DNA from: Opisthocomus hoazin
Taxonomy: Eukaryota; Chordata; Aves; Opisthocomiformes; Opisthocomidae
Assembly (NCBI RefSeq): GCF_030867145.1
Contig: NC_134429.1
Span: 21,251,115 to 21,315,114, forward strand
Reading direction: 5' to 3'
DNA length: 64,000 nucleotides
This document shows positions 10,215 to 19,960 of this stretch, in pieces. Under the pieces are notes generated by a model. That model was not told where the DNA came from. It saw nothing but the letters and a program-made list of their open reading frames with translations, and ran no database searches. Numbering within the stretch: the stretch's first letter is position 1; every line of letters begins with the position of its first letter. The position numbers and the translations under genes were made by a program.

Positions 10215-12590
10215 GGCCAGAGGGGACGGTCCCCAGGCATGGCCACCCGCGTCAGAGCTGGCTGCCCCGTCACCCTGATTTCTCCATCACATCGGCACCT
10301 GGTGGTCCCTGTTCTCGGGGTTTCATGCGAATCTGAACATTGAAAAAGTCAACTTCCTTTCATTTCATTTTTCCAGAAGAAAGGAGTGGGGAATGCAGTG
10401 AGAAAAGGAATAAGGTGGACAAAACTCCAGGATGCTTGGAAATGTCCCCAACTCCCTTCAGCTGAAAGAAACTTCTTATTGGCTCCGCTCCGCATCTTTC
10501 ACAGCCAGGAGATGTTTTTTTCCCCTCGTCGTTTTCAGTCACGGTACTGCTGAAATCAAAAGGGTTTCGGATTCTTACAGCAGTGCAAGCGGGGCGGCTC
10601 AGAGCCCTCTTCTAAAGATGCAGGTCACCGCTTTATTTCCCTTTTCTGCTTAAGCTTATTCTAATTTAGAGCATCTTAATAAATACTTGATGTGCATTGC
10701 AGTCGAAATGGAGGTTGTGAGCCGTGCCCATTACCAACACCATGGCCAACGCAGTCGGCAATCCAGGAGTCACCTCTGACTGCTCATTTATCACCGGACA
10801 CCATCCACTTCATTACGTCTCTATTGATCAGTTAAATGCTTTCTGCTTTATTTATCCCACCGACAGGAAGGGCTATTGCAGGAACAAAAACCAATCAGGT
10901 TAGACTAAAATCTAAGGAAGAAAAATGAGCTGAGAAACGCTGTGCTACGCCTGGCTTCTCTTTTGGAGGGGGCTTTGCAGGAGTCGGAGTGGGGTTGCTT
11001 TTACTAATGAATAAAAGTGGCTGCAAACCTGCAAACTGGTGAAAAACCTCTTTGGCCAGAGTTTTAGTGTTCTGCACTGTTGCAAACGGTCACGCAGTGT
11101 CCTGGGTGAAGGGGATGCAGGACGGCGCTGCCCAGGGGAGCGGAGCCCGAGGCATCGCGGGGTCTCGGGGAGCTCTGGGCTCTTGTCCCCAGCCCCTCCG
11201 CCTCGGGGTCTGGTTGGCACGCGGTGCCCTTGGCTTGCTGTCGGATGGCCTTGCCGGGCTCGGCGGGTTTTGGGGCTTGGGGAGGTGCTGGGAGCCTCCT
11301 GGCCTGGTGGGGTGGCCCAGTCCAGGCGGTGAGCACGAGCCGATTTCCAGAGGTGCCTTTGTCCTGTGCTGTGGATCGGAGAAGAAGAGCAAAACCCGCT
11401 CTTCTCAATGGCTGTTGTTCTAAAATGGGTCATCAGAAAACAACAGGCATAGAGCAAGTTCCTCCCTGATGGCTTTTTCCCCAGCCATTCATTTCCCTTC
11501 CCCCTGTGCTCCTTCTCCTGCAGCACGGCAGCGAGCTGCTCGCACCCGGGACCCGGGGACGGGACGGGATGGGACAGACCAGCCGGCTCCCAACCCCGGG
11601 TCACGATGGCCACGGACAGGGCAAGCGCGGTGAGCCCGTTCACCAGCACAAACCCCTGCTCCCAGCATCACAGCCCCTCCCAGCAGATGGGACAGGTGAC
11701 CCATTTATTTGTATTTTCTGTGAGAGATGAGTGGAGAAAGCCGGCTGCTGAGCTGGCCAGTAATGAGATTACACACGCCTGCACAGCGCCTTGGGACACT
11801 CCGCGCTGTGCAGCAGGGCTAGGGGCTGTTACTGCTGTCTGGACTGCTGCTACGGCTGGGACGTGAACCCCTGCGCTCCCAGAGACCTGTCCTGCCCCGC
11901 CGCTAGAGACGGAAGGGCTCTGCATGGGAGGGTGCTGTCAGATATGCCCCGCTCACAAAAGGAATCCCAGATTTCAAAGTAAAATTAGAATTCCGGTTGT
12001 TATTTGGTGAAGATCTGAATCTCTCTTTTCTGCTGAAATGGTTTTGTGCTGAAATGGTTTGAAGTCAGATGCTTTAGCGGCACAGAGAGCGTGAGGCCAG
12101 ATTTGCATGTGAAATGAATCACGCCTGATGTGATTAGAAATGCCATAAAGGTTGAATTTAAGACTTTTTTTTGTTACTTACTATTAAAGATTTTCAGTAA
12201 TTTTCCACCCCCTCAGATGAGCATCGTTCAGATGAACTGGAGAGAAACTTTCTCTGCAATTCATTACTGAGGGGTCTGAGGGGAATTCTTCATTTTTCAG
12301 TGAAAAAGCAAAGCTAAAAATAAAGCTTTTTCCATCAGATAAGTACTTTTGTAGAAGCTGAGATTCGACAGCAACCGTTGGGTAAACCATTCTAAAAGCA
12401 CCCATTGGGCTCAGCGGCGGGGATGAAGCGCTGGCGCATGGTTTCCTGGACGTCTCTGGCACCACTGGCACAGGGCTGTTGCCAGCCCTGGAGCCAAATA
12501 CAAGCACCTGAGGCTTGCGCAGCGCCTGCCCGTCCCCGCACAACCGCCTGGCACAGATGTGCTGCAAGGCCTGGCAGCAGCTCCCGCCCG
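10215..12590. other. Noncoding stretch, no gene recognised
   Basis: Alternating GC-rich (11050-11900) and AT-rich (10620-11040, 11970-12380) DNA. In the AT-rich part a 14-base word TGCTGAAATGGTTT occurs twice, at 12031-12044 and 12047-12060, and a perfect octamer ATTTGCAT lies at 12101-12108. Open frames on both strands of 11.0-11.6 kb overlap one another and match nothing I recognise. Confidence 0.55.
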
Positions 12591-12592
12591 CA

Positions 12593-13065
12593 TCCCCAGC
12601 GCACTGCATCTCCATCCCAGCTGTATCTCCATCCTGTCAGCATCTCCATCCCATCTGCACCCCCATCCCACTGCACCTCCATCCCACTCACATCTCTATT
12701 CCACATGCATCTCCATCCTTCCTGCATCCTCATCCTGTCAGCATCCCCATCCCGCCTGCATCCCCATCCCGTCTGCATCCCCATCCCGCCTGCATCCCCA
12801 TCCCGCCTGCATCCCCATCCCACTGCATCTCCATCCTGTCAGCATCTCCATCCTGTCAGCATCTCCATTCCGTCTGCATCTCCATCCCATTGCATCTTCA
12901 TCCCACTCACACCTCCATGCCTTCCGCATCTCCGTCCCACTCACATCCCCATCCCACAGCATCCCCATCCCGCTGCGTTTCCATCCTGTCAGCATCCCCA
13001 TCCCACTTGCATCCCCATCCCACTGCATCCCCATCCCGCCTGCATCCCCATCCTGCCCGCTTCCC
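12593..13065. repeat. 17-bp minisatellite, roughly 27 copies
   Basis: Degenerate tandem array with consensus GCATCCCCATCCCGCCT (17 bp) and variants such as GCATCTCCATCCTGTCA. Because 17 is not a multiple of three, every third copy returns to the same frame. Stop codons are absent on much of both strands, so long open frames appear in all three plus frames (peptides like HPHPACIPIP) and on the minus strand (DGDADRMEM-like). These are repeat artefacts, not genes. The plus strand is C-rich and the minus strand G-rich. Confidence 0.95.
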
Positions 13066-13079
13066 TGTGCCCACGGGCA

Positions 13080-13590
13080 CAGCAGTTAGTCCCTGAGGAA
13101 AGATTATTTGCATGATTAAAAACAGGGGGAGGAACATCGCAGGCAGCACACCACATTCCTCAGCCACGCTCTTGTGCAAGTCAGCGTACGTCTTACTCTG
13201 AACATCTAAGCCAATGATCGCGGGATTATTCGTGGCTGGAAGAAAAGAGGAGGTATCTCTCCATCCATGTAGGTGTGGGGCTGAAATCATATTTGTATGT
13301 AAATGGGGTTTTTCTAAAGGCACACTAACTTGCCAGTTGCTACAGGAGATATTGTGCATTCATAGCAGGAGAGCTTTTTACCAGAACAGGAGTTTTCAAA
13401 AGTACTTTGCATGATTTTATCCTTTTTCTCCAAGTGTCGGAGTTTGACTAACACATTGAAAATTAAAAAATAATTGAAACAGATCCTATGCGACTCAGCA
13501 GGGGCATTATTTTCCGGTGAGTGGCAAGGGAGCGGTGGAGCAGTAATGTGCGGCTTTTGTAGCCTTGTCACTTTGATGAATTCTTTAGTG
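13080..13590. promoter_or_regulatory. AT-rich block after minisatellite, candidate regulatory element
   Basis: AT-rich region starting right after the 17-bp array, with a perfect POU octamer ATTTGCAT at 13106-13113 and a near-octamer CTTTGCAT near 13406. No recognised exon or repeat. Confidence 0.35.
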
Positions 13591-13599
13591 CCATCAGAG

Positions 13600-14390
13600 G
13601 CAGCGCGGGAGGCTCGGGCTGTTCGCCGCCTCTCCCGCCGCGGAGATGCCAGCTGGAGCAGCCGCGCGGGCTGCAGCCGGGGAGCCCCGTTTTGGAGAAA
13701 AGCCTACGTGCTTCCCGCTAATCGGCAATACACGTTGTCCTTGTGCCCACGAGTTGGACACGGGAAGGCGTCGTTAGGAGGGACGCTGGGTCGTGCCCGT
13801 GCTGCTCCCCGGGAGCGGAGCCTTTGGGTGGTTGCAGAGAGGCCGGACGCAGGCTCCCCTCAAACGCAGCCGCCGCACTCGGCGAGCCACGCCACGTCAG
13901 CGGCTTCGTGTGCAAAAATCCACCCCGAAAGCCATGAAGCGCGGGGCCTCTGAGCAGGGCGGTCGGCGCAAGCAAAGATTCACCTCCTGACCACCCACGG
14001 GTGCTGCTCCCGCAGCCCACGTCTGCGCCTTGAACGCGACCGATTCGTCCGCTCTCGGCTGCCCACGGCCAAGTTCACCGCAGACGTTACGGCGCTCGGC
14101 GCTGGTCGCCGAGTTCCAAGCCCCACGACGGTCTGCGGGGCGAGCGCGTCTCCGTCGGCACCGGCTCCGCGCAGCGCCGGCAGCCACCAATGGCGGCTCC
14201 GGGCAGAGCTCCGGCCGCGTCCGGCGGTGCTGCTCTCTCGGATTCTGCAAAGCCGAACCCCGGCGCCCTGAGGGCACAGAGCGAACAAACCCGGGGGCTC
14301 GGGGGGTGACGGGGCCGGGGCAGGCCTGGGGCCATCGATGGGCTCCCGGCTCTGCGGGGGACGGTCGGCCGGCGATGGCTTCCCAGGGAA
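13600..14390. promoter_or_regulatory. CpG island candidate with CCAAT/YY1-like motifs
   Basis: Dense CpG over about 800 bp. It contains CCACGTCA at 13892-13899 (reverse TGACGTGG, an ATF6/XBP1-type word) and CCAATGGCGGC at 14187-14197, which joins a CCAAT box with a YY1-like AATGGCGGC on the plus strand. No TATA box. This could be a TATA-less promoter for a noncoding RNA or an alternative promoter of a neighbouring gene; no exon is recognised. Confidence 0.45.
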
Positions 14391-14429
14391 AATAAAAACA
14401 AATCATGGCTTGGACTCCTGTCTGCCTGC

Positions 14430-15125
14430 AAACGTTTCCGTACCACATCTGCTGCTTTGAATTAGGACCTGAATATTCATCTCCAAAATGTATAATTTAT
14501 ACTTACAGCAGACAATTCATAATTTAAGTGTTATTGCTCTAAATTAAGTATAACATTTAAGCTGGCTGCGGACCAGACAGCTAAAACCAAGACACCATGA
14601 AGCAGGAATCCCGCTCTCTGGGCGGCTCACGCCGCAGGGTACCAGCTGGATGTCGGTACCCGACGGTGCCCGGGGGGAGGATGCCGGCCCGGAGCAGGAC
14701 CCGGCTGCCAGCCGTGCCCCAGCCAGCACCTCTGCCCCCTCCAACAGCAGTCATCAGAGAAAGAAACAAAAAAAAAGTCAGAAATGAAAAAGGAAAATTA
14801 AACATGAAAATTTAATTAAATTACCCTTTGATCACTCCCGGTGGAATGGACTTAGTTCAGAAGATTATTTGTTGGAGAGCAATAATAGCGTCTAATTAGG
14901 ATAGGATTCAATGTGAAATGAGGTGGTGTTTTTTTTTTTTAAATCAACTCGTTGTTCCCCTACACAAATCAACACGACTCTGTGCACATTACCAGCTAAA
15001 TATTATTAAAGTTGTATTTATAGCCCGGTTACTTGCCATTGTTTATCCACTGGAAATTTCTGGTTTGGAGTCAACACAGAAATACAATCAACGCAGTCGG
15101 CGGAGAAAGAGTTTGTGCTTTAATT
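14430..15125. promoter_or_regulatory. Two AT-rich blocks, candidate conserved noncoding elements
   Basis: AT-rich at 14430-14580 and again from 14760 to 15125, separated by a GC-rich insert. The second block has TTTAATTAAATTACC and GTCTAATTAGGATAGG, both with homeodomain cores, and a T-run near 14930. No coding signal. Confidence 0.4.
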
Positions 15126-15129
15126 GCAA

Positions 15130-15400
15130 GAAGCGGGCGCAGGGCGCAGCCGCGTGCTCCGACGAGAGCCAGGGTGAAGCAGAGCGACTTTCCCCACGCA
15201 GCTGCCCGTCGTGCCGCGGGGGCTGCCGTGCCGGGGCGGCGTGGGCAGCCCCGTCGCCATCCCGCCGTCGCCATCCCGCCGTGCAGCCGGGACCCGGGGC
15301 CGGGCTGCCCGAGGAGCCGGGGCGCAGCGCGGAGTCTGGGCGGCAGGCATCCTCGCGCCGTGAGTCCCCTGAAAGGGCGGCCGCCGCCGCCTCGACTTTG
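15130..15400. promoter_or_regulatory. Short CpG-dense patch
   Basis: About 270 bp with dense CpG between two AT-rich blocks, with a near-duplicated GTCGCCATCCCGCC around 15253-15281. No recognised exon. Confidence 0.35.
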
Positions 15401-15680
15401 TGAATGAGGCCCTTAAAGATTTGCATATATCATAATAAATGTGAGTCATAACCAGCCAGCATTTAAAATGCTCACCGAAAGAAAGAACCAAATATCCCCA
15501 TTAGAGCTTTTATCCCCTGCTATTTCATATCACAATAAAATGTCAAAAGGAAAAGAGAAGCAGATTTCTGATATTATTACTTTGAACTTTTCTTGGCTAT
15601 ACTCCCCTGAAGCATGACATTTACCGAGGAGGGGAAAAAAAGAAGAGGCTGGAATATCTCCTTAATCATCTTTATTTCAG
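15400..15680. promoter_or_regulatory. AT-rich block with POU octamer, candidate regulatory element
   Basis: About 280 bp with ATTTGCAT at 15419-15426 immediately followed by ATATCATAATAAATG. Further MEF2/homeodomain-like words occur (CACAATAAAATG). Sharp composition change at both ends. No repeat family recognised. Confidence 0.4.
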
Positions 15681-15839
15681 CGCTGTGGCATCGAGGGGCT
15701 GGACCTCGTCTCCCGCCCGTTCGGGAGCGGCGAGCTGGGGTGGCACAGCGGCCCCGGGACCCTGCCTTCCCCCCGGCACCCGCCGGGACCCGGCACCTCC
15801 AGGCTGCTCTGCCGGGGCGCAGCCCGAGAGAAGCAGCGG

Positions 15840-15980
15840 GCAGCATTTGCATCGTTGTCATCATCACCATTATCAATACCGATATTAACAGTAATATAAT
15901 AACACTTGGTATAGTACACTAGAGCATGGTATAGTATGGTAATAATATATACTGATGGTAATAATATATACTGATAACAG
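15840..15980. repeat. AT-rich period-19/20 tandem repeat with adjacent octamer
   Basis: The 19-mer TGGTAATAATATATACTGA occurs twice without a break (15937-15955, 15956-15974). Just upstream TGGTATAGTA occurs at 15907-15916 and 15927-15936, also about 20 bp apart, so a weak 20-bp periodicity extends left. A perfect octamer ATTTGCAT lies at 15845-15852. Confidence 0.75.
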
Positions 15981-16119
15981 CATCCGATCCCTCTGCGGTC
16001 CTCGGGCACGCTGGCCCAGCCGCCCGACAGGGCTGTCCCAGCAGTGTCCCCCAGCTCCGGCTCTGCCGCGGGACCGACACCGCGGCGGAAAGGGGTCTCC
16101 TGGGGGTTACAGACAAATC

Positions 16120-16380
16120 GGTCTGCAAAAAAATTAGAAGTCATTAAAAGTTCATAGTGAAAGGAAAAGTGTGAATAGGTGTCGTAAAAAAGTTAGAAGA
16201 ATAAAGTGTTTCTTCCATCAAAAGCTTTTATGAGTCCATTTAAGAAAACCATTTTAACTGTATTTTAATTTCTTTATGGACCTCATAAAGCCAAATAGTG
16301 TCGGGGACATTCACAAAGGTGGGGCACCAACACCGCGTATGACTTCCATTTCAGAAAAGAACCACTTTTGGTCAGGAGCT
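16120..16380. promoter_or_regulatory. AT-rich block with imperfect inverted repeat
   Basis: The arms CTTTTATGAGTCCA (16225-16238) and TGGACCTCATAAAG (16277-16290) pair with one bulged base around a 38-base loop. The surrounding block is AT-rich. It could fold as a hairpin in RNA or be a composite protein-binding site; nothing identifies it as a known microRNA. Confidence 0.4.
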
Positions 16381-17351
16381 GACAGTGACCAAGCTTCCAG
16401 GGGCTTTGCTGGAGGGGAGCGGGGTGCCAGGGGTACCCCACTGCCTCGGGACGGCAGGCGCCGGGGACGCCGGGTGGCACCTGCCCTCCTCGGTGGCCTG
16501 GGATGGGCAGCCGAGGAAGAACTGAATAGCAAAGTTGTGAAGTTCAGCCCACAGACCAGGTGTGAGGAGCTTCCCGTGGGCGTGCAGCGACTCCGCACCA
16601 ATCCCAAAGATGAAACCTCGACCCCAGCGTAGGGACGCCCGGAGCGTTGGCGTTCCCGCCGGGTACCGGCGGCTCTGCTCCCCGGGGGTCCCAGCGGCCC
16701 CTCTCGGAGCTCCCCGCCGCGCGGCTGCCACGCGGACGGCGTGTTTCCCGTCTGCTCACCAGGAATATTCAAACCCGGGCTGCGCTGCCAGGTCGCATAA
16801 ATCACCGGCGCTCGTCTCCCTTCCCCGTGGCCCGGCTCACAGAGGAAATCCTCCAAAGTCTCCATTTCACGGCACATTTCTATTCCAGATTTGCTGGGGC
16901 GCTGGGTAGTTCTGCCAATCCAAGGGTACGCCCGCCGAGAGCTGTTTCTGTGCCTCCACCTTGGCAACAGCCGAGCCGCAGCAAGGTTTTCCAAAAGGGA
17001 GTGCCGAGAGGGTGAGGGGCTGGAGGAAGCGAGGTTATTTAATAAATAAATCAATCTTGTGTGGCGAGAAAGAAGGGGAATCAACATGCACGGGAATTAT
17101 TTGGCAGGGTTTGCTCTCTCCTTCCCCTGCCAGGCTGCTTCTCGCCTCCCGCAGCCGAGGGGCCGGTGGGTGCTGCCCGGAGGAGGGGGCCGGGGTCTGG
17201 GCTGCCATTCGGACGGGTCCCGCTGCGCCTCGCACCCCACTTCAGGCAGGGAGAGAATTCGGGGATCCCAGGGCCATCCCTGGGGAACACGCGACGTTGT
17301 AGACGATTTTCATTTTATTTTCGCAAAGCTCCTTGCACGGTGGGCAGCGTC

Positions 17352-17391
17352 GGGCCGTGGGCTCCGGAGGGTCCCGTGGGCTCCGGAGGGT
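17352..17391. repeat. 18-bp direct duplication
   Basis: GGCTCCGGAGGGTCCC occurs twice head to tail with GT between the copies. Short, in GC-rich DNA, with no sign of function. Confidence 0.8.
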
Positions 17392-17966
17392 CCCAACCCC
17401 CTGCCAGGGGCTGCGCTCCCCTCCCTCCCGGGGCGGCTTCGCCTCTGGTGCCGGGGAGGGTGCTGCTGGGGCTCTGCCGATCCACGTCAGTGCATCCAAG
17501 CTAGCAGCTTCCTCTCTGGTGTTTAGTTTTCACGTGAACTCGGGAGGGTTGTATCCTGGCACGGCAAGGGTCCGGAGGCGGGACGGGGACTTTCTAATCG
17601 GCAGCAGCACTGACGACCTTGCGGGAGGTACCTGGAGACGGGAGTTCACGGAGCAACGCTTTCCCTCCGGGCTCTGGGGAGCTTTCAGGGCACGTGGAAA
17701 AAAAAAAAATGATCAAAGCTCCCGGCGTTGAAGAGTCTCGTGCGATCAGGATTCGGAGAGAACTGAGGGCCTGGCAGACGAACGCGTCAACCTGCTCCTT
17801 CGGCAGACGGGAGCGGGCAGGAGCGCTGCCGAGGAGATGCTGCGCGGGGGCTCCGGCTTCGCCCAAACGATGCCAGGGGCAGCTCGGAGCCCCCAGAACC
17901 CGGATCCAGAGCTGAACCGTCAAAGGGCCATGCTGGACCCCGGCAGCGGTGGAACGGCGGCAGTGC

Positions 17967-18042
17967 TGGGGGTCCTGCCCGCACCGGGGGGTCCCGCCAC
18001 ACCAGGGGGTCCCGCCACACCGGGGGGTCCCACGGCACCGGC
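17967..18042. repeat. 18-bp GC-rich tandem repeat, about 4 copies
   Basis: Units like GGGGGTCCCGCCACACCR repeat with a period of about 18 bases. Because the period is a multiple of three, the frame stays open and gives the peptide pattern PGGPATPGGP. No evidence that this is coding. Confidence 0.85.
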
Positions 18043-18799
18043 CCCGGTGGGGTCTGCTGCCCGCGGAGGGGCCGAAGGCAGGAGGGGAGCGGCGGCTGCA
18101 CTGGCGGTGCGGGAGGAAAGGTGTTGTTATGGTAACTAATGACTTGTATTCTCCAAAGGAAGCACGATTTTGGTTTAATAGGGGGAAAACGCAGGGAAGA
18201 AGAAAAGGATAATATTTCAAAAAAATTTAATGAGACATGAATTGTACATGCTCATCCTCTGGAGTGTGTAATGGCTCAAGAGGGAGGACGGGAGGCGTTT
18301 ACGACCCGTCTCATGCGCCGAGCGGGGCTGCCGGTGCGGTGCCTGCCGAGGAGCCAAACTCTGCGGCACCCACCCGGCTCCTCCGAGGCCGGCGAGCCAC
18401 CGCAGCCGGGACACCCGGGAGATTTTATTTCCTCCGCCAGGACACCTTGGGTGATTTTATCTGCCCCAAAGCCTCAGCCTCTACCAAAAGATGCTGCTCG
18501 ACCAACAGCGCCGCGGGGAAGGCAGAGCTGAGGAACCCTACGTAGGAAAGCCTGGCAAAGGCAGCAGCGGCGCAGCTCCCACGGCGGGACGATGCCCTGC
18601 GGGCGGTGGGGCGGAGGCAGAGCTGCCCTCACCCTGCCTGCTCGCCCGCCGCAGCCCCCGGCCCAGCAGCATCCCTCCAGCGCGGCACAGCCGGGCCGGT
18701 GCCGGTGCAGCCAGCGCCAAGCCTGGGCTTCCCCTCCGGGGCGCTGTGCCGGCTCCTGCCTTCACCTCCTCCACCCGGCACCGCTGTTTTGCCGAGGAA

Positions 18800-19090
18800 A
18801 GGCGGTGGTTTGATAAGGAGCACAATAATTAGGAATGTGCCAGAAACCAGGTATTAATAGAAGGACTATTAGAGAATTTATGGAAGATTTAAGATGCAGC
18901 CCATTCTGCTAGTGAATGCCTCGTCTGTTTAAGAGCAGTAATTGCCTATTATCTAGCAGCTTCTGATGTGCTTGGCTCGTGCTGGCATGACACTCGAAGA
19001 TGCAGCACATATTTAAAGAGCTAATGCCAATTCAGAGGACCTGCTTGTAATTTTAAACAGAAGAATCCAATAAAATTCAAATGGCAGCTG
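18800..19090. promoter_or_regulatory. Strong candidate conserved noncoding element
   Basis: About 290 bp with balanced, non-repetitive, AT-leaning sequence between GC-rich flanks. Words include TTTGATAAGG, CACAATAATTAGGAATG (homeodomain core; GGAATG is a TEAD-type word), GGTATTAATAG and CAATAAAATTC. No open frame of note. The texture resembles developmental enhancers; alignment to other birds and mammals would decide. Confidence 0.45.
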
Positions 19091-19479
19091 GGCGGTGGGA
19101 AAGCAAACGGCGCACGCCAGGCACCAGATCAATAAGCAGGGAAGTGCCCCGTAGCAGGGAGGTGGGCACAGCTCTCGGTAGCTGCTTAAGCTGCAGAAGA
19201 CAGTTCTGCTCATCTTTAAAGCAGGTAAATTTTACCCCTCCCTCCTTATATGCCACTTATTTTGTGTCCCGGAGCAAAGACAGTTTCATTGATCAAACAG
19301 AAGCGAGTTAATAGCTAAAGGAACGTGAAAAATAATGTAACAGCGAGCGAGCCTGCGAGCGTCCTGCTTGTTTATCTCCACGTACGTCTTTTGAAATCCA
19401 CCAGTTTGTTTTTTTGCACAATACCGTGGAAGCTTTTCGCTCTTTGAAGCGCACTGCTCTACCAGAGAAGCGGTGATTT

Positions 19480-19960
19480 CTGGAGCGGGGGTAAGCGTGC
19501 TCTCCCGCCCGCCGGCCGCGGTGTGGCCAGGCCCTGCTTCTGGCCGGGAGCAGCGCGATGCTGGGCACCCACTGGCCCACCGACGCGATGCTGGGGGAGA
19601 TCGGCCGGCTCGGCCCCCCTCCGAAGCTCCGCAGCCGAGCCGACCTGCGAACGCCCATTTCTTGCGCCGAGGACAGAGTGAAAGCAGCCGGCGACGACGT
19701 GGGAAGCAGGGACGGTGCCGGCCCAGGACGCAGCGGCTGTGGGTGCTGCTGGCCCAGCCAGAGGGGAAAAACTACGCCCGCGCTCGCCCCACGCCAGCCG
19801 GCCCTGGACCTCCCTGCCCGCTGGCACCAACGCTCCTCGCCGGGTCCCGCCGACGCCGAGCCCAGCGCTGCCGACGCCGAGCCGCCCGCGCGCCTGCGCC
19901 GGGACCCCCGCGGTGCTGCCACCGCCGCGCACAGACCGCCGCCGCAGAGGGTTTTCCTGT
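19480..19960. promoter_or_regulatory. CpG-dense region containing repeat B1
   Basis: About 480 bp with high CpG density. Duplicated words include GCGATGCTGGG (near 19555 and 19585) and GCCGACGCCGAGCC-like pairs near 19850-19880. It houses repeat copy B1. No convincing exon. Confidence 0.4.
19705..19775 (+). repeat. Dispersed repeat family B, copy B1
   Basis: 71 bp that match the reverse complement of 21068-21138 with only 3 differences (about 96%). It includes GACGGTGCCGGCCCAGGAC and GAGGGGAAAAACTAC. Not CR1 and not similar to family A. The family is unknown to me. Confidence 0.85.

Larger units (their letters stand above)
16390..18800. other. GC-rich noncoding stretch, no gene recognised
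   Basis: GC-rich with scattered CpG and two small direct duplications (listed separately at 17352 and 17967). An A-run lies at 17699-17709. An AT-richer part at 18130-18280 has GGTAACTAATGAC. No exon or transposon is seen. Confidence 0.55.

Noticed and set aside
12405..13115. 236-codon plus-strand frame rich in HPHP/PIPPASPS
   Set aside because: It is the 17-bp tandem array read through; the other plus frames give the same peptides shifted, so it is not a gene.
14640..14720. Possible further copy of repeat family A (GGGTCCTGCTCCGGGC on the minus strand)
   Set aside because: Only a few scattered bases agree with the family A core; no alignable stretch.
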